From positions 29,507 to 93,506 of the forward strand of contig JAVBNF010000010.1 of the NCBI GenBank assembly GCA_031551725.1: a DNA stretch of 64,000 nucleotides, read 5' to 3'. Positions 7,781-16,339 of this stretch are shown in pieces; the stretch's first letter is position 1, and the number at the start of each line of letters is the position of its first letter. Source of the stretch: JAVBNF01 sp031551725. GTDB lineage: Bacteria > Bacteroidota > Bacteroidia > Bacteroidales > P3. The notes under the pieces were generated by a model. It was not told the DNA's origin. It searched no databases and worked only from the letters and a program-made list of their open reading frames with translations. The position numbers were made by a program, and so were the translations under genes.

Positions 7781-8893
7781 ATGATAATTATTTTAAAGCC
7801 AACTTTGCTGTGTAATTTAAGTTGTAAATATTGTTATTTGAGTGAAGAAAGTAAAACGTCAAATAAATTTGATGTTGAATTTGCCAAGTCAGTGTTGCAA
7901 CAAGTAAAAGATATTTTACAGGATAATAAAAAGCAACGAATTAAGATTCTATGGCATGGGGGAGAGCCGTTACTTTGGGGTATGGAGAACTATGAGAGGA
8001 TTTTTGCATATATAGGAAGTGAATTTGAAGGTTACAACTATACGATATCTATGCAAACAAATTTATCTTTAATAAATGAAGAATTTATTGATTTATTTCG
8101 AAAACACAACGTTAGAGTAAGCTGTTCATTAGATGGGCCAAAAGAAATTCACAATTCACAACGTGTAACTCGTAATGGAGAAGGAACTTTTGATTTGATA
8201 ATGGAAAAAATAAAATTGTGTAAGGATAAAGGATTGAATTTAGGTTGTATTGCCGTAGGAACAAAAAAGCATATTGGTGAAATATCGATGTTGTATAAAT
8301 TCATGAGTGATAATAAGATAGGATTTAAGTTCAATCCAATATTTAATGCAGGGGAAGCTAAAAAAAATATTGATAATTATGGTTTAACTCTCGATGAGTA
8401 CGCGGCAATGGTTGTTGAATTATTTGACTTATGGTTTTATGATAAAAATAATAAAAACAAGATAATTAATTCAGTATTTATTGATATTGCAAGTGCTTTG
8501 ATTTCAAAAAAAACTTCTCATTGCTTATTTGCTAAAAATTGCCAAGATAATATTTTGGCAATATCTCCAAACGGAGATGTTGTGCCATGTGGTCGTTTTT
8601 GTGACGACAGTTTAAAAGAATATGTTTATGGTAACTTACATACTGAGAGATTGGACTCAGTAATGAACAAAATGAAATTAACGGATATGTATAATAGATC
8701 TAAATATATAGAAAATAGTGGTTGTAATAAGTGTGAGTTTTTCGCCATTTGCAATGGAGGATGTCTATACGATGGTTTTGCAAAAACAGGAGACTTTAGA
8801 TCTAAAACGTTTTTATGCGAGGCATATAAAAAAATATTTTCACATATTTCTAACAAATTAAAAGAAGAAAAATTATTAAGCCATGGCGATTAG
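7781..8893 (+). CDS. Radical SAM/SPASM peptide maturase
   Basis: With the ATG at 7781 the protein has 370 residues (an in-frame TTG at 7772 was rejected as a weaker start). The radical SAM cluster motif CNLSCKYCY provides Cys11, Cys15 and Cys18, and GGEP at residues 60-63 binds the SAM amino group. The C-terminal SPASM region is Cys-rich (HCLFAKNC, VPCGRFC, GCNKCEFFAICNGGC, FLCEAY), enough for two auxiliary Fe-S clusters. This is the architecture of anaerobic sulfatase-maturing and RiPP-maturing enzymes. No sulfatase is nearby, and the small Asp/Tyr-rich peptide immediately upstream is the natural substrate candidate. The 3' end overlaps the AbiGi gene by 11 bases. Confidence 0.9.
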   Translation: MIIILKPTLLCNLSCKYCYLSEESKTSNKFDVEFAKSVLQQVKDILQDNKKQRIKILWHGGEPLLWGMENYERIFAYIGSEFEGYNYTISMQTNLSLINEEFIDLFRKHNVRVSCSLDGPKEIHNSQRVTRNGEGTFDLIMEKIKLCKDKGLNLGCIAVGTKKHIGEISMLYKFMSDNKIGFKFNPIFNAGEAKKNIDNYGLTLDEYAAMVVELFDLWFYDKNNKNKIINSVFIDIASALISKKTSHCLFAKNCQDNILAISPNGDVVPCGRFCDDSLKEYVYGNLHTERLDSVMNKMKLTDMYNRSKYIENSGCNKCEFFAICNGGCLYDGFAKTGDFRSKTFLCEAYKKIFSHISNKLKEEKLLSHGD

Positions 8894-9599
8894 TACAAAT
8901 TCTATCATTCATTACACGGATACCTTGGAAAACTTGAAATTGATTTTAGAACAAGGGTTCAAGATTAAGTATTGTTATGAGAAGTTGCAATTGGGAGTGG
9001 GGTTTTCTGATACAGCTCATCCGATGATCTCATTTTGTGATATTCCTCTTTCAAATGCTAAACAGCATTTTACTCAATATGGGAAATATGGTATTGGACT
9101 AACAAAAGATTGGGCTTTCAAAAATAGAATTAATCCCGTATTGTATATTGATAGGCATTCTTCGATTGCAGAGGTGATTCACAAATTAATTAAGTCCAAA
9201 GGACAAATAGAGCAAATACAGCGATTAAAAAGTTGTACGAAGAATTATTCTGGGACAGTAGAAAAAGAAAATTTTTGTGAAGAAGAGTATCGATTTTATA
9301 ATGAACGAGAATGGAGATTTATTCCAACCAAAGAGGACGAAGAATTTGCTAAATGCAGGTCTGCTATTTCTATACCCAAAGATTCATATGACACAAACAA
9401 GAATAAATACAACGAGCAAGTGTCAAATTATAGAATTAAGTTTGAACCCAATGATATTTCTTACATCATTGTACAAGCAACGTCTGAAATATCAGAAATA
9501 ATTACATTCCTGAGAGATAGGTACAGATGCACAGGAAATCAATTTGATGTACTTCTGAGCAAAGTTTGTTCTACGGAACAAATAGAAGCAGATTATTAA
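8883..9599 (+). CDS. AbiGi-family abortive infection protein
   Basis: This 238-residue protein carries the conserved pattern I recognise as the AbiGi family (PF10899): HYTDTLENLKLILEQGF at 10-26, PMISFCDIPLS, YGKYGIGLTKDWA, NPVLYI and EREWR at 141-145. AbiGi is named from one half of a two-gene lactococcal phage-resistance system; its biochemical activity is not established to my knowledge. The order His...Tyr...Glu loosely recalls ADP-ribosyltransferase-like folds, which is only a suggestion. Its ATG lies inside the last codons of the maturase gene (11-base overlap), so the two are probably translationally coupled. No AbiGii-type nucleotidyltransferase partner is present. Confidence 0.78.
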   Translation: MAISTNSIIHYTDTLENLKLILEQGFKIKYCYEKLQLGVGFSDTAHPMISFCDIPLSNAKQHFTQYGKYGIGLTKDWAFKNRINPVLYIDRHSSIAEVIHKLIKSKGQIEQIQRLKSCTKNYSGTVEKENFCEEEYRFYNEREWRFIPTKEDEEFAKCRSAISIPKDSYDTNKNKYNEQVSNYRIKFEPNDISYIIVQATSEISEIITFLRDRYRCTGNQFDVLLSKVCSTEQIEADY

Positions 9600-9668
9600 T
9601 AAGATAATTGTAAAATATAAAAATCACATTGTCAATTTTTCCAACAATATTAAATCCTAATAAAAATT

Positions 9669-12600
9669 ATGAAAAAAATATTCTTATTATTAATTGTTAG
9701 CATTGGCAGCATGGTTTCGTATGCCCAAGTGAGTAAAACCATTTATCTCACCACTGCCGGTACATTGAAAGACCAAGATTTTAGCCCGGCAACGGCTGCT
9801 ACAATTACCGATTTTACCATCACCGGCAAAATTGACGCTCGCGATTTCCAGTTTATGCGGGATAGCATGGATGTGCTGGCAAATTTGGATTTAAGTGGAA
9901 GCTCTATCGTGGCTTATTCGGGAACAGGAGGTACTGATTATGACTATTCATATAATTATTTGGCTAATGAATTACCTGCGGCTTCGTTTTTAGATAAAGC
10001 ATCTCTTGTAAGTATAGAATTGCCTTCAGGCGTTACCTGTATTAGAAGGATAGCATTTGAAAATTGTACTGGTTTGACCTCAATAAGCATTCCTTCAAGA
10101 GTTACTAGTATCAGAGAAGGTGCGTTTGAAGGTTGTAGCGGTTTAGCCTCAATAGATATCCCTTTCGGAGTAACAAATGTTGAAGACTACGTGTTTAGAG
10201 GTTGTAGTGGTTTAACTTCAATAAATATTCCTTCGAGGGTGATCCGTATTAGATACTCTGCTTTTGAGGATTGCAGCGGTTTGACTTCTATAAATATTCC
10301 TTCAGGTGTGACCAGTATCGAAAGCGGTGCGTTTTCTGGTTGCAGCGGTTTGACTTCTATAAATATTCCTTCGGGTGTGACCAGTATCGAAAGAGGTGCG
10401 TTTTCTGGTTGCAGCGGTTTGACCTCTATAAATATTCCTTCAGGTGTGACCAGTATAGGAAGTTTTGCATTTCAAAATTGTAATAGTCTAACTTCGATTA
10501 CTATTCCTTCGGGTGTGACCAGTATCGAAAGCGGTGCGTTTTCTCGTTGCAGCGGTTTGACTTCTATAAATATTCCTTCGGGTGTGACCAGTATCGAAAG
10601 CGATGCGTTTTATGGTTGCAGTGGTTTGACTTCTATCTTTGCGTGCAATCCTGTGCCTGTAACCATTTTATCGGACGTTTTTTACAATGTAAATAAAACC
10701 ACTTGTACATTAAAGGTGCATACATTAGCAGTCAATGCTTATAAAGCAAAAGATGTCTGGAAAGATTTTGATAATATTGAAGGGGGGGGGTATTTACTAT
10801 CTGTTAAAGTAAGTAATGGCGTTTTGGGAAGCGTTAATAAAACTGATAGTTTGTATGAATTAAATACAATTGTTAATTTAACAGCTACTCCTAATAAGAA
10901 TTGTAATTTTAGAAATTGGACAAGCAATGGTATTATTTTCTCCACAAATTCTAGCACAAGTGTAAATGTAATTCAAGATACTTTTCTTGTTGCTAATTTT
11001 GTTTTAGATTCACTCAATGTTATAACTTCCGGCACCAATGGAAATGTTACCGGTGGCGGGAAATACGAATGTACCAAAATCGCAACTTTAACCGCAACAG
11101 CCAACACTGGTTATAAATTCAAGAACTGGACAAGCAAAGGAAGCATCATTTCTACTACCAATCCATTTACCTTTACAGTCGCACAAGATACCAGCATTAT
11201 TGCCAATTTTGAAGAATTGTCAAATGATACTATTATCTCTTTCGCTTGGACTGCCGAAACCAGTAGCAAATTTATTAGTGTTCAAGCCACTCAAGGCAAA
11301 ACCTTTACTGTAGATTGGGGTGATGACAGCACCAATACGTACACAGGAAATGGTTTATCTAATATTAATCCTTCGCACACATACAACGATAACAAAGATT
11401 ACACTGTAACGGTTATCGGTGATGTTGCAGATTGTTTCATCACTTATTTAAATGTATGGGGAAAAAGTTTAAAATTATTAGATGTGAGTGGAGCTCCGGC
11501 ATTGCAGACCTTATATTGTGACTACAATTATCTCGCAGCTTTGGATGTAAGCAAAAACACTGCATTAAAAACTTTAGATTGCTACAATAATGCTATTCCA
11601 TTTGCTAATTTATACACCGCATCACAAATTTTAAAAGGAAACAGTGCAACAGGCTCTCTCGGAGCACAGACCTTGCAACAAGAGGCAGCATTGAATATAG
11701 CTGTGCCTTACGATAGCGTTTTTAATGGTGCTGGCACCAAATGCATTATTACCAAACAAGGCGGTGCTGCCGTAAAGGGCATCGACTATGACACTGCCGG
11801 AGGACGGATTACTTTTAAAACCGCAGGTTTTTATACTTTGGAGATTTCCAATGATTCTATAAAATCTAATTCTAGTTATCCTGCAAAAGTAATTGCTAAT
11901 TATGCAGCGGGTATGCCTCGACAAAATATCGATTTTACTTGGATAAGCAATAAAGAAACCACCAAATATGCTTACTTTTCTGCAACTTCCGGACAGCGCG
12001 TGGTGGTGCATTGGGGCGATGGAGATTCTACTATTTATACAGGAAATGGAACAAATACTATTAGCATAGATCACACCTACACCGATAGTAACAGTTATAA
12101 TGTGTCTATCAGCGGAAGATGTCTCTTTACTTATTTGTCCGTTAATTCAAGCGAAGTAACAGTTTTAGATGTGAGCAATGCTCCCGATTTGGTGGCAATT
12201 TATTGCCAAGATAATTTACTTACATTAGGACAACTCTATGCTGTTTCTTCATCTCTGCCTGCTTCAAATAAGTATTTAGGAACACAAACTTTCCCAAGCG
12301 CTGAAACAGCCTTAAACTCTCCTTGTGTGCTCACCACCGATTTGGTGATAAAAGGCAAAACCACCGATTTTAAAATTATGCGGGCAGGCAGCAATGCGGT
12401 GTCGGGAACAGATTATACATTAAACAATGGTATAATCACTTTCAAAACTTCCGGCATTTATTTTGTGGAAATGACCAACGATTCCATTCTTCCTACAGGT
12501 ACGGCAAAAGTAGTGATGAATTTCATTGCAGGAAATGTTACCGACAAACAAGAGATTTCGTTTGAGTGGAAAGGAGGGTATAATCTTTTTAATGCTTTTC

Positions 12601-15227
12601 AAAGAAGTTTCCAAATCACAGCCTCTAAAAATAAAAAATATATTGTTAACTGGGGAGATGGGACAACGGAAACCTTTGTCGGCAACGGAGAGCTGTCCCG
12701 TCGTATTCATAACTATATGGATGCGAAAGAGTATTGTGTAATCATCAAAGGAGTAGACGCCGAATGTGTCTTTACGGTTTTTCGTTATGATGGTTCTTAC
12801 GATTATTCACCATTGTTATCCATAAATGTGCGCAAAGCTAAGGCGTTACAAGTTTTAGAGTGTCGCAGAAATCAGTTAAAGTCATTAGATATTTCAAATA
12901 ATAACTTGTTACAGGAATTAACTTGCGATGGAAACGCACTTACAGATTTGGATATAAGCAATAACCCGCTTCTGACTTTTGCGTTAGTCAGAAATAATCG
13001 TTTAGATTTAAAAAGACTTCATGAAATTTCTCAGCGAATTCCTGATGCATCTCAAAAACGATTAGGCAGCCAAGGCGTTTCTCCAAAAGAAGTAGCATTG
13101 AATACGCCTGTTGTAATAACCAGCTATCTACAATTAGGCGATAGCATTACCATCTTTACAGTACAGAAACGCAATGGTGTAGCTGTAGCTGAAACTGATT
13201 ATACTTTGTCAGGAGGAATTATTACATTTAAAACAAATGGTATTTATACCGTAGAAATGAGTAACAAAGCTATTATTTCATCCGGATTATTTCCTGCGAA
13301 AGTAATTGCTACTTATATTGTGGGTAGCCATGAAAAAGAAAAAATTACGTTTGATTGGGAAGGCAATTATTGGCAATATTGTTATTTAACTACCTCATTT
13401 GCTCAAGATTTTATTATCAATTGGGGGAATGGGAATACTGATACTTGTTTAGGTTACAACATGGTTTTAAATTTAGTAATGTCGTATGCTGAAGACAGTG
13501 TTCATAGGGTTACGATAGAGGGATTAAATGCAGCAACTTCATTCAGAAGTCTTGGAAATTCTGATGGAAAGGTGAATTCTGTAAACATAGATAAAGCAAA
13601 TAATCTAACAGATTTCAGTTGTCAGGGTAATAAAATTCCATTATCAAATTTATACATTATTTCAGAAAAATTGAAACGAACAAATGTAATTGGTTATTTG
13701 GGGACGCAAAATCTATCACCCAAACTTGCACAAACAAATGTTCCTATTGATATTTCTTCCGACACTAATTATGGCGGTTGCAGTACGAAGTTTGTGGTAA
13801 AAAAAGGGAATAATGTTGCCAATTCTGAAGATTACACTTTGGAAAACAGTTTGCTTACTTTTAAAACCAGTGGGTCTTATACCCTTGAAATGACAAATGA
13901 TTCTATATTATCTGATTCATGGTATCCTGCAAAAGTTATTGCCACCTACACCGTCGGTTTAAACACCGATGCCACCCTAAAATCTTTAGCGGTAAATAAA
14001 GGCGAATTATTGCCTGTTTTCCATGCCGATAGTTTGAACTATTTGGTAACAGTGGCCGATAGCGTTGCATCCATCCGCATTGATGCAGAAAAAAATCACA
14101 GCAATGCAAGCATCAGTGGAAATTATAATAGTAATTATAACCTACGTTCCGGCAATAATAGATTTGCAATTACCGTTACTGCCGAAAACCTGGTGGATAA
14201 ACGTACGTATGTGCTTAATGTTATTCGAGTGCCGGACTCTTTTAATGTTGAGCTATCATGCAGTAATAACAATCATGGGAACGTTAGCGGAAACGGAAAA
14301 TACAGAGCCAATGAAGAGGTAAGCATTTCTGCAACCCCCAATACCGGCTATAAATTTCAACATTGGGTTTCCAGCGGAACAGTTCTGTCCACTGCAAATC
14401 CGTTCACGTTCAGCATAACAAGAGATACCAACATCGTTGCTTATTTTGTATTGGATTCGAATACAAACAATGACGCCCATTTGCAGGATTTGTCGGTAGA
14501 TATTCCCGGTCTCACACCTGCTTTCCACGCCGACAGTACGCACTATACCTTGCAAATGCCTTGCGGTAATAACAGTTTAACTGTTGCAGCCACACCTGCC
14601 GGGCAAGGAAACGTTGCCTATAGCATTGGCGGAGGCAATGTAAGCATGCCGCTTGCCATCTCCCAAGTGCGCACACAACTGCTTATCCGTTCTACCTCAG
14701 CAAACGGCAGCACCACCAAAGATTATCATTTAAGTATTTCGCATCCGTTCGACAGCTCCATTGTGGTACGCATGTGGGACAATGTGCTTTCGGTGGTTAA
14801 TAATTCGGCATACAACGGCGGCTACACGTTTAACCGTTATCAGTGGTTTGCCGACAATACGGCCATTTCCGGAGCTACCGGCGGGAACTTATATTTGTCT
14901 GCACGTCCGGCTGCTTCATCCTACACAGTGGAGTTAACTACCACAGACGGCATCACCGAAAAAACTTGTCCGGTTTCGCATACTCCCAATCGTACAAAAA
15001 TGACGGTGTTTCCCAACCCGGCAACGGGAAAGGTGACGGTGCGCGTTATCGGTAGAGACGCAATGCATTGCGTCTCTACAAACGTTGAAATCTTTAATTC
15101 ATTTGGTATTTTGATGGAGACACATCCGGTCAACGGCGATGAAACGGAAATCGATGTATCGCATTTGCCTACAGGTATGTATTGGATTCGCCAAAACAAC
15201 GAAAATGTAAAATTAATCAAACAATAA
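9669..15227 (+). CDS. Giant BspA-type LRR surface protein secreted by T9SS
   Basis: This 1852-residue protein begins with a signal peptide (MKKIFLLLIVSIGSMVSYAQ). Residues 111-317 form nine 23-residue BspA/LRR_5 repeats of the type SGLTSINIPSGVTSIESGAF, known in related proteins for binding host or matrix ligands. InlB/Flg_new-type repeats follow (GYKFKNWTS...ANF), then several modules combining a PKD-like strand set (VDWGDDS...TYTGNG) with short LRRs (LDVSKNTALKTLDCYNN). Cadherin-like modules lie near the C-terminus (LTPAFHADSTHYTL). The last ~80 residues are a type A T9SS sorting domain (VFPNPATGKVTV ... GMYWIR...KLIKQ). A G9 tract lies at 10782-10790 and a REP palindrome is embedded at 15052-15079. 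It is followed by a barrel gene. Confidence 0.9.
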   Translation: MKKIFLLLIVSIGSMVSYAQVSKTIYLTTAGTLKDQDFSPATAATITDFTITGKIDARDFQFMRDSMDVLANLDLSGSSIVAYSGTGGTDYDYSYNYLANELPAASFLDKASLVSIELPSGVTCIRRIAFENCTGLTSISIPSRVTSIREGAFEGCSGLASIDIPFGVTNVEDYVFRGCSGLTSINIPSRVIRIRYSAFEDCSGLTSINIPSGVTSIESGAFSGCSGLTSINIPSGVTSIERGAFSGCSGLTSINIPSGVTSIGSFAFQNCNSLTSITIPSGVTSIESGAFSRCSGLTSINIPSGVTSIESDAFYGCSGLTSIFACNPVPVTILSDVFYNVNKTTCTLKVHTLAVNAYKAKDVWKDFDNIEGGGYLLSVKVSNGVLGSVNKTDSLYELNTIVNLTATPNKNCNFRNWTSNGIIFSTNSSTSVNVIQDTFLVANFVLDSLNVITSGTNGNVTGGGKYECTKIATLTATANTGYKFKNWTSKGSIISTTNPFTFTVAQDTSIIANFEELSNDTIISFAWTAETSSKFISVQATQGKTFTVDWGDDSTNTYTGNGLSNINPSHTYNDNKDYTVTVIGDVADCFITYLNVWGKSLKLLDVSGAPALQTLYCDYNYLAALDVSKNTALKTLDCYNNAIPFANLYTASQILKGNSATGSLGAQTLQQEAALNIAVPYDSVFNGAGTKCIITKQGGAAVKGIDYDTAGGRITFKTAGFYTLEISNDSIKSNSSYPAKVIANYAAGMPRQNIDFTWISNKETTKYAYFSATSGQRVVVHWGDGDSTIYTGNGTNTISIDHTYTDSNSYNVSISGRCLFTYLSVNSSEVTVLDVSNAPDLVAIYCQDNLLTLGQLYAVSSSLPASNKYLGTQTFPSAETALNSPCVLTTDLVIKGKTTDFKIMRAGSNAVSGTDYTLNNGIITFKTSGIYFVEMTNDSILPTGTAKVVMNFIAGNVTDKQEISFEWKGGYNLFNAFQRSFQITASKNKKYIVNWGDGTTETFVGNGELSRRIHNYMDAKEYCVIIKGVDAECVFTVFRYDGSYDYSPLLSINVRKAKALQVLECRRNQLKSLDISNNNLLQELTCDGNALTDLDISNNPLLTFALVRNNRLDLKRLHEISQRIPDASQKRLGSQGVSPKEVALNTPVVITSYLQLGDSITIFTVQKRNGVAVAETDYTLSGGIITFKTNGIYTVEMSNKAIISSGLFPAKVIATYIVGSHEKEKITFDWEGNYWQYCYLTTSFAQDFIINWGNGNTDTCLGYNMVLNLVMSYAEDSVHRVTIEGLNAATSFRSLGNSDGKVNSVNIDKANNLTDFSCQGNKIPLSNLYIISEKLKRTNVIGYLGTQNLSPKLAQTNVPIDISSDTNYGGCSTKFVVKKGNNVANSEDYTLENSLLTFKTSGSYTLEMTNDSILSDSWYPAKVIATYTVGLNTDATLKSLAVNKGELLPVFHADSLNYLVTVADSVASIRIDAEKNHSNASISGNYNSNYNLRSGNNRFAITVTAENLVDKRTYVLNVIRVPDSFNVELSCSNNNHGNVSGNGKYRANEEVSISATPNTGYKFQHWVSSGTVLSTANPFTFSITRDTNIVAYFVLDSNTNNDAHLQDLSVDIPGLTPAFHADSTHYTLQMPCGNNSLTVAATPAGQGNVAYSIGGGNVSMPLAISQVRTQLLIRSTSANGSTTKDYHLSISHPFDSSIVVRMWDNVLSVVNNSAYNGGYTFNRYQWFADNTAISGATGGNLYLSARPAASSYTVELTTTDGITEKTCPVSHTPNRTKMTVFPNPATGKVTVRVIGRDAMHCVSTNVEIFNSFGILMETHPVNGDETEIDVSHLPTGMYWIRQNNENVKLIKQ
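9999..10619 (+). repeat. Nine tandem 69-bp repeats encoding LRR units
   Basis: Nine direct units of 69 bp encode 23-residue LRRs. Units 5, 6, 8 and 9 are almost identical at the DNA level (for example the stretch encoding SGLTSINIPSGVTSIES), while units 1-4 and 7 are more diverged. Such identity favours unequal recombination and repeat-number change in frame. Confidence 0.9.
10782..10790 (+). repeat. G9 homopolymer in coding sequence
   Basis: Nine consecutive G encode Gly-Gly-Gly in the cargo gene, right after the LRR block. Gain or loss of one G would truncate the protein at about residue 375, so this is a candidate slipped-strand phase switch. Confidence 0.85.
15052..15079. repeat. GTAG-headed REP palindrome inside the cargo gene
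   Basis: A perfect 28-bp palindrome (half-site GTAGAGACGCAATG) is embedded in frame in the T9SS sorting-domain region and encodes about ten extra residues, GRDAMHCVST. The same core occurs at 16262-16293. Confidence 0.85.
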
Positions 15228-15327
15228 TTGAAATCATTATGAAACGAACATTTACATTAATGTAAATCTTAAATAATGAAAATGTGAGTTCCATACGACC
15301 ATAATTTAAAAAATAAAATATTTACGT

Positions 15328-16185
15328 ATGAAAAAATATATTTTAATCATCCTCGCTTTTGCATTTTCTGCTTCCATATACGCACAGGACGAACAAACCC
15401 ACGAGTTTTCGATTTCGGCTTCGGGCGGTTTGTCTGCGTTGAAATATTCCGTTGCCGGCGGTACCGCTAAAAACGGCATGGGCGGAGGAGTTGGTTTGGG
15501 TTATACTTACAATTTTACTGAGAATTGGTCTATTGTAACCGGATTGGAATTTAATCTCTACAAAAGTAAATATACTACAGATGTGTTGAATGTGCAGTAT
15601 CAAATTCCCACGCCTGCCATTACGCCTACGCCTCCTCTGGGCGCAAATACCGATTTTTTTTTCAACGCGAGTTTTTCCAACTATGAAGAAAAACAATCGT
15701 TGGGTATGCTTACGATTCCCATTATGGCGCAATATGGTTGTGAAATGGGGTATAGCGGACACAAGTTATATGCTGCTCTCGGCATGAAAATAGGGATTCC
15801 CCTCGCCGCGAAGTATAAAACTACTGCCAATATACTTTCTACTTGGGGCTATTCGGAATATACCGGTCAAGATTACAACCAAGACCACGGTTTTGGCACA
15901 ACCAATAATTTTTCAACGGATGGCAAGTTCGAACTGAAACCGTCGTATATGTTGGCTGTTGAATTGGGTATGCGTTGGAATACAGGCGAAATGTCGCGTT
16001 TCTATACGGGCATATATTTTGATTATGGTCTAAACAATATGCAAAAGTCAAACGATAAAAATATTATCGAATACAACCCGTCTAATCCGGATGATTACAG
16101 CTATAATAGTATTTTACAATCAAATATTACCGATAAAATCCAATCACTCTCTTTCGGCGTGAAGTTCAGGTTTGCGTTGCTGTAA
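15328..16185 (+). CDS. Outer membrane beta-barrel protein (PorT-like family), copy 1
   Basis: This 285-residue protein has a signal peptide ending SIYAQ and alternating hydrophobic beta-strands ending in an aromatic/hydrophobic terminal strand (LSFGVKFRFALL). It fits the small outer-membrane barrel family PF13568 (PorT-like). It follows the first LRR cargo gene by 100 bases and is a paralogue of the protein encoded at 21331-22191: both share GYSEYTG, the segment Y-P-NP...NSIL and DK...L..G.K near the C-terminus. Association with a cargo gene suggests a role in anchoring or presenting that cargo, which is inference. It does not need to be PorT itself. Confidence 0.75.
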   Translation: MKKYILIILAFAFSASIYAQDEQTHEFSISASGGLSALKYSVAGGTAKNGMGGGVGLGYTYNFTENWSIVTGLEFNLYKSKYTTDVLNVQYQIPTPAITPTPPLGANTDFFFNASFSNYEEKQSLGMLTIPIMAQYGCEMGYSGHKLYAALGMKIGIPLAAKYKTTANILSTWGYSEYTGQDYNQDHGFGTTNNFSTDGKFELKPSYMLAVELGMRWNTGEMSRFYTGIYFDYGLNNMQKSNDKNIIEYNPSNPDDYSYNSILQSNITDKIQSLSFGVKFRFALL

Positions 16186-16261
16186 AAGTGATTTGAAAGA
16201 TTTTATTTGTGTGTTGGTCGATATTGATTGCTGTTAGTGGATTTTTCTCACTTTGCCCTTC

Positions 16262-16293
16262 TTTTAGAGACGCAATGCATTGCGTCTCTAAAA
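16262..16293. repeat. REP palindrome, second copy
   Basis: A perfect 32-bp palindrome (half-site TTTTAGAGACGCAATG) with the same core as the one at 15052-15079. It lies in the gap between the first barrel gene and the second cargo gene and could also act as a terminator because it ends in T and A tracts. Confidence 0.8.
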
Positions 16294-16339
16294 CCCTTGT
16301 CTGTTTGAGCCTAATATCTTTATTCAATCAAAAATAATC

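Noticed and set aside
10271..10483. Repetitive 70-residue frame in a second frame of the LRR block
   Set aside because: It is a shadow of the 69-bp repeats; the repeats keep any frame open and the real frame is the 1852-residue protein.
15228..15327. Terminator from the palindrome ATTTACATTAATGTAAAT near 15268
   Set aside because: It is a short AT-only stem without a T-tract; too weak to support as a terminator.
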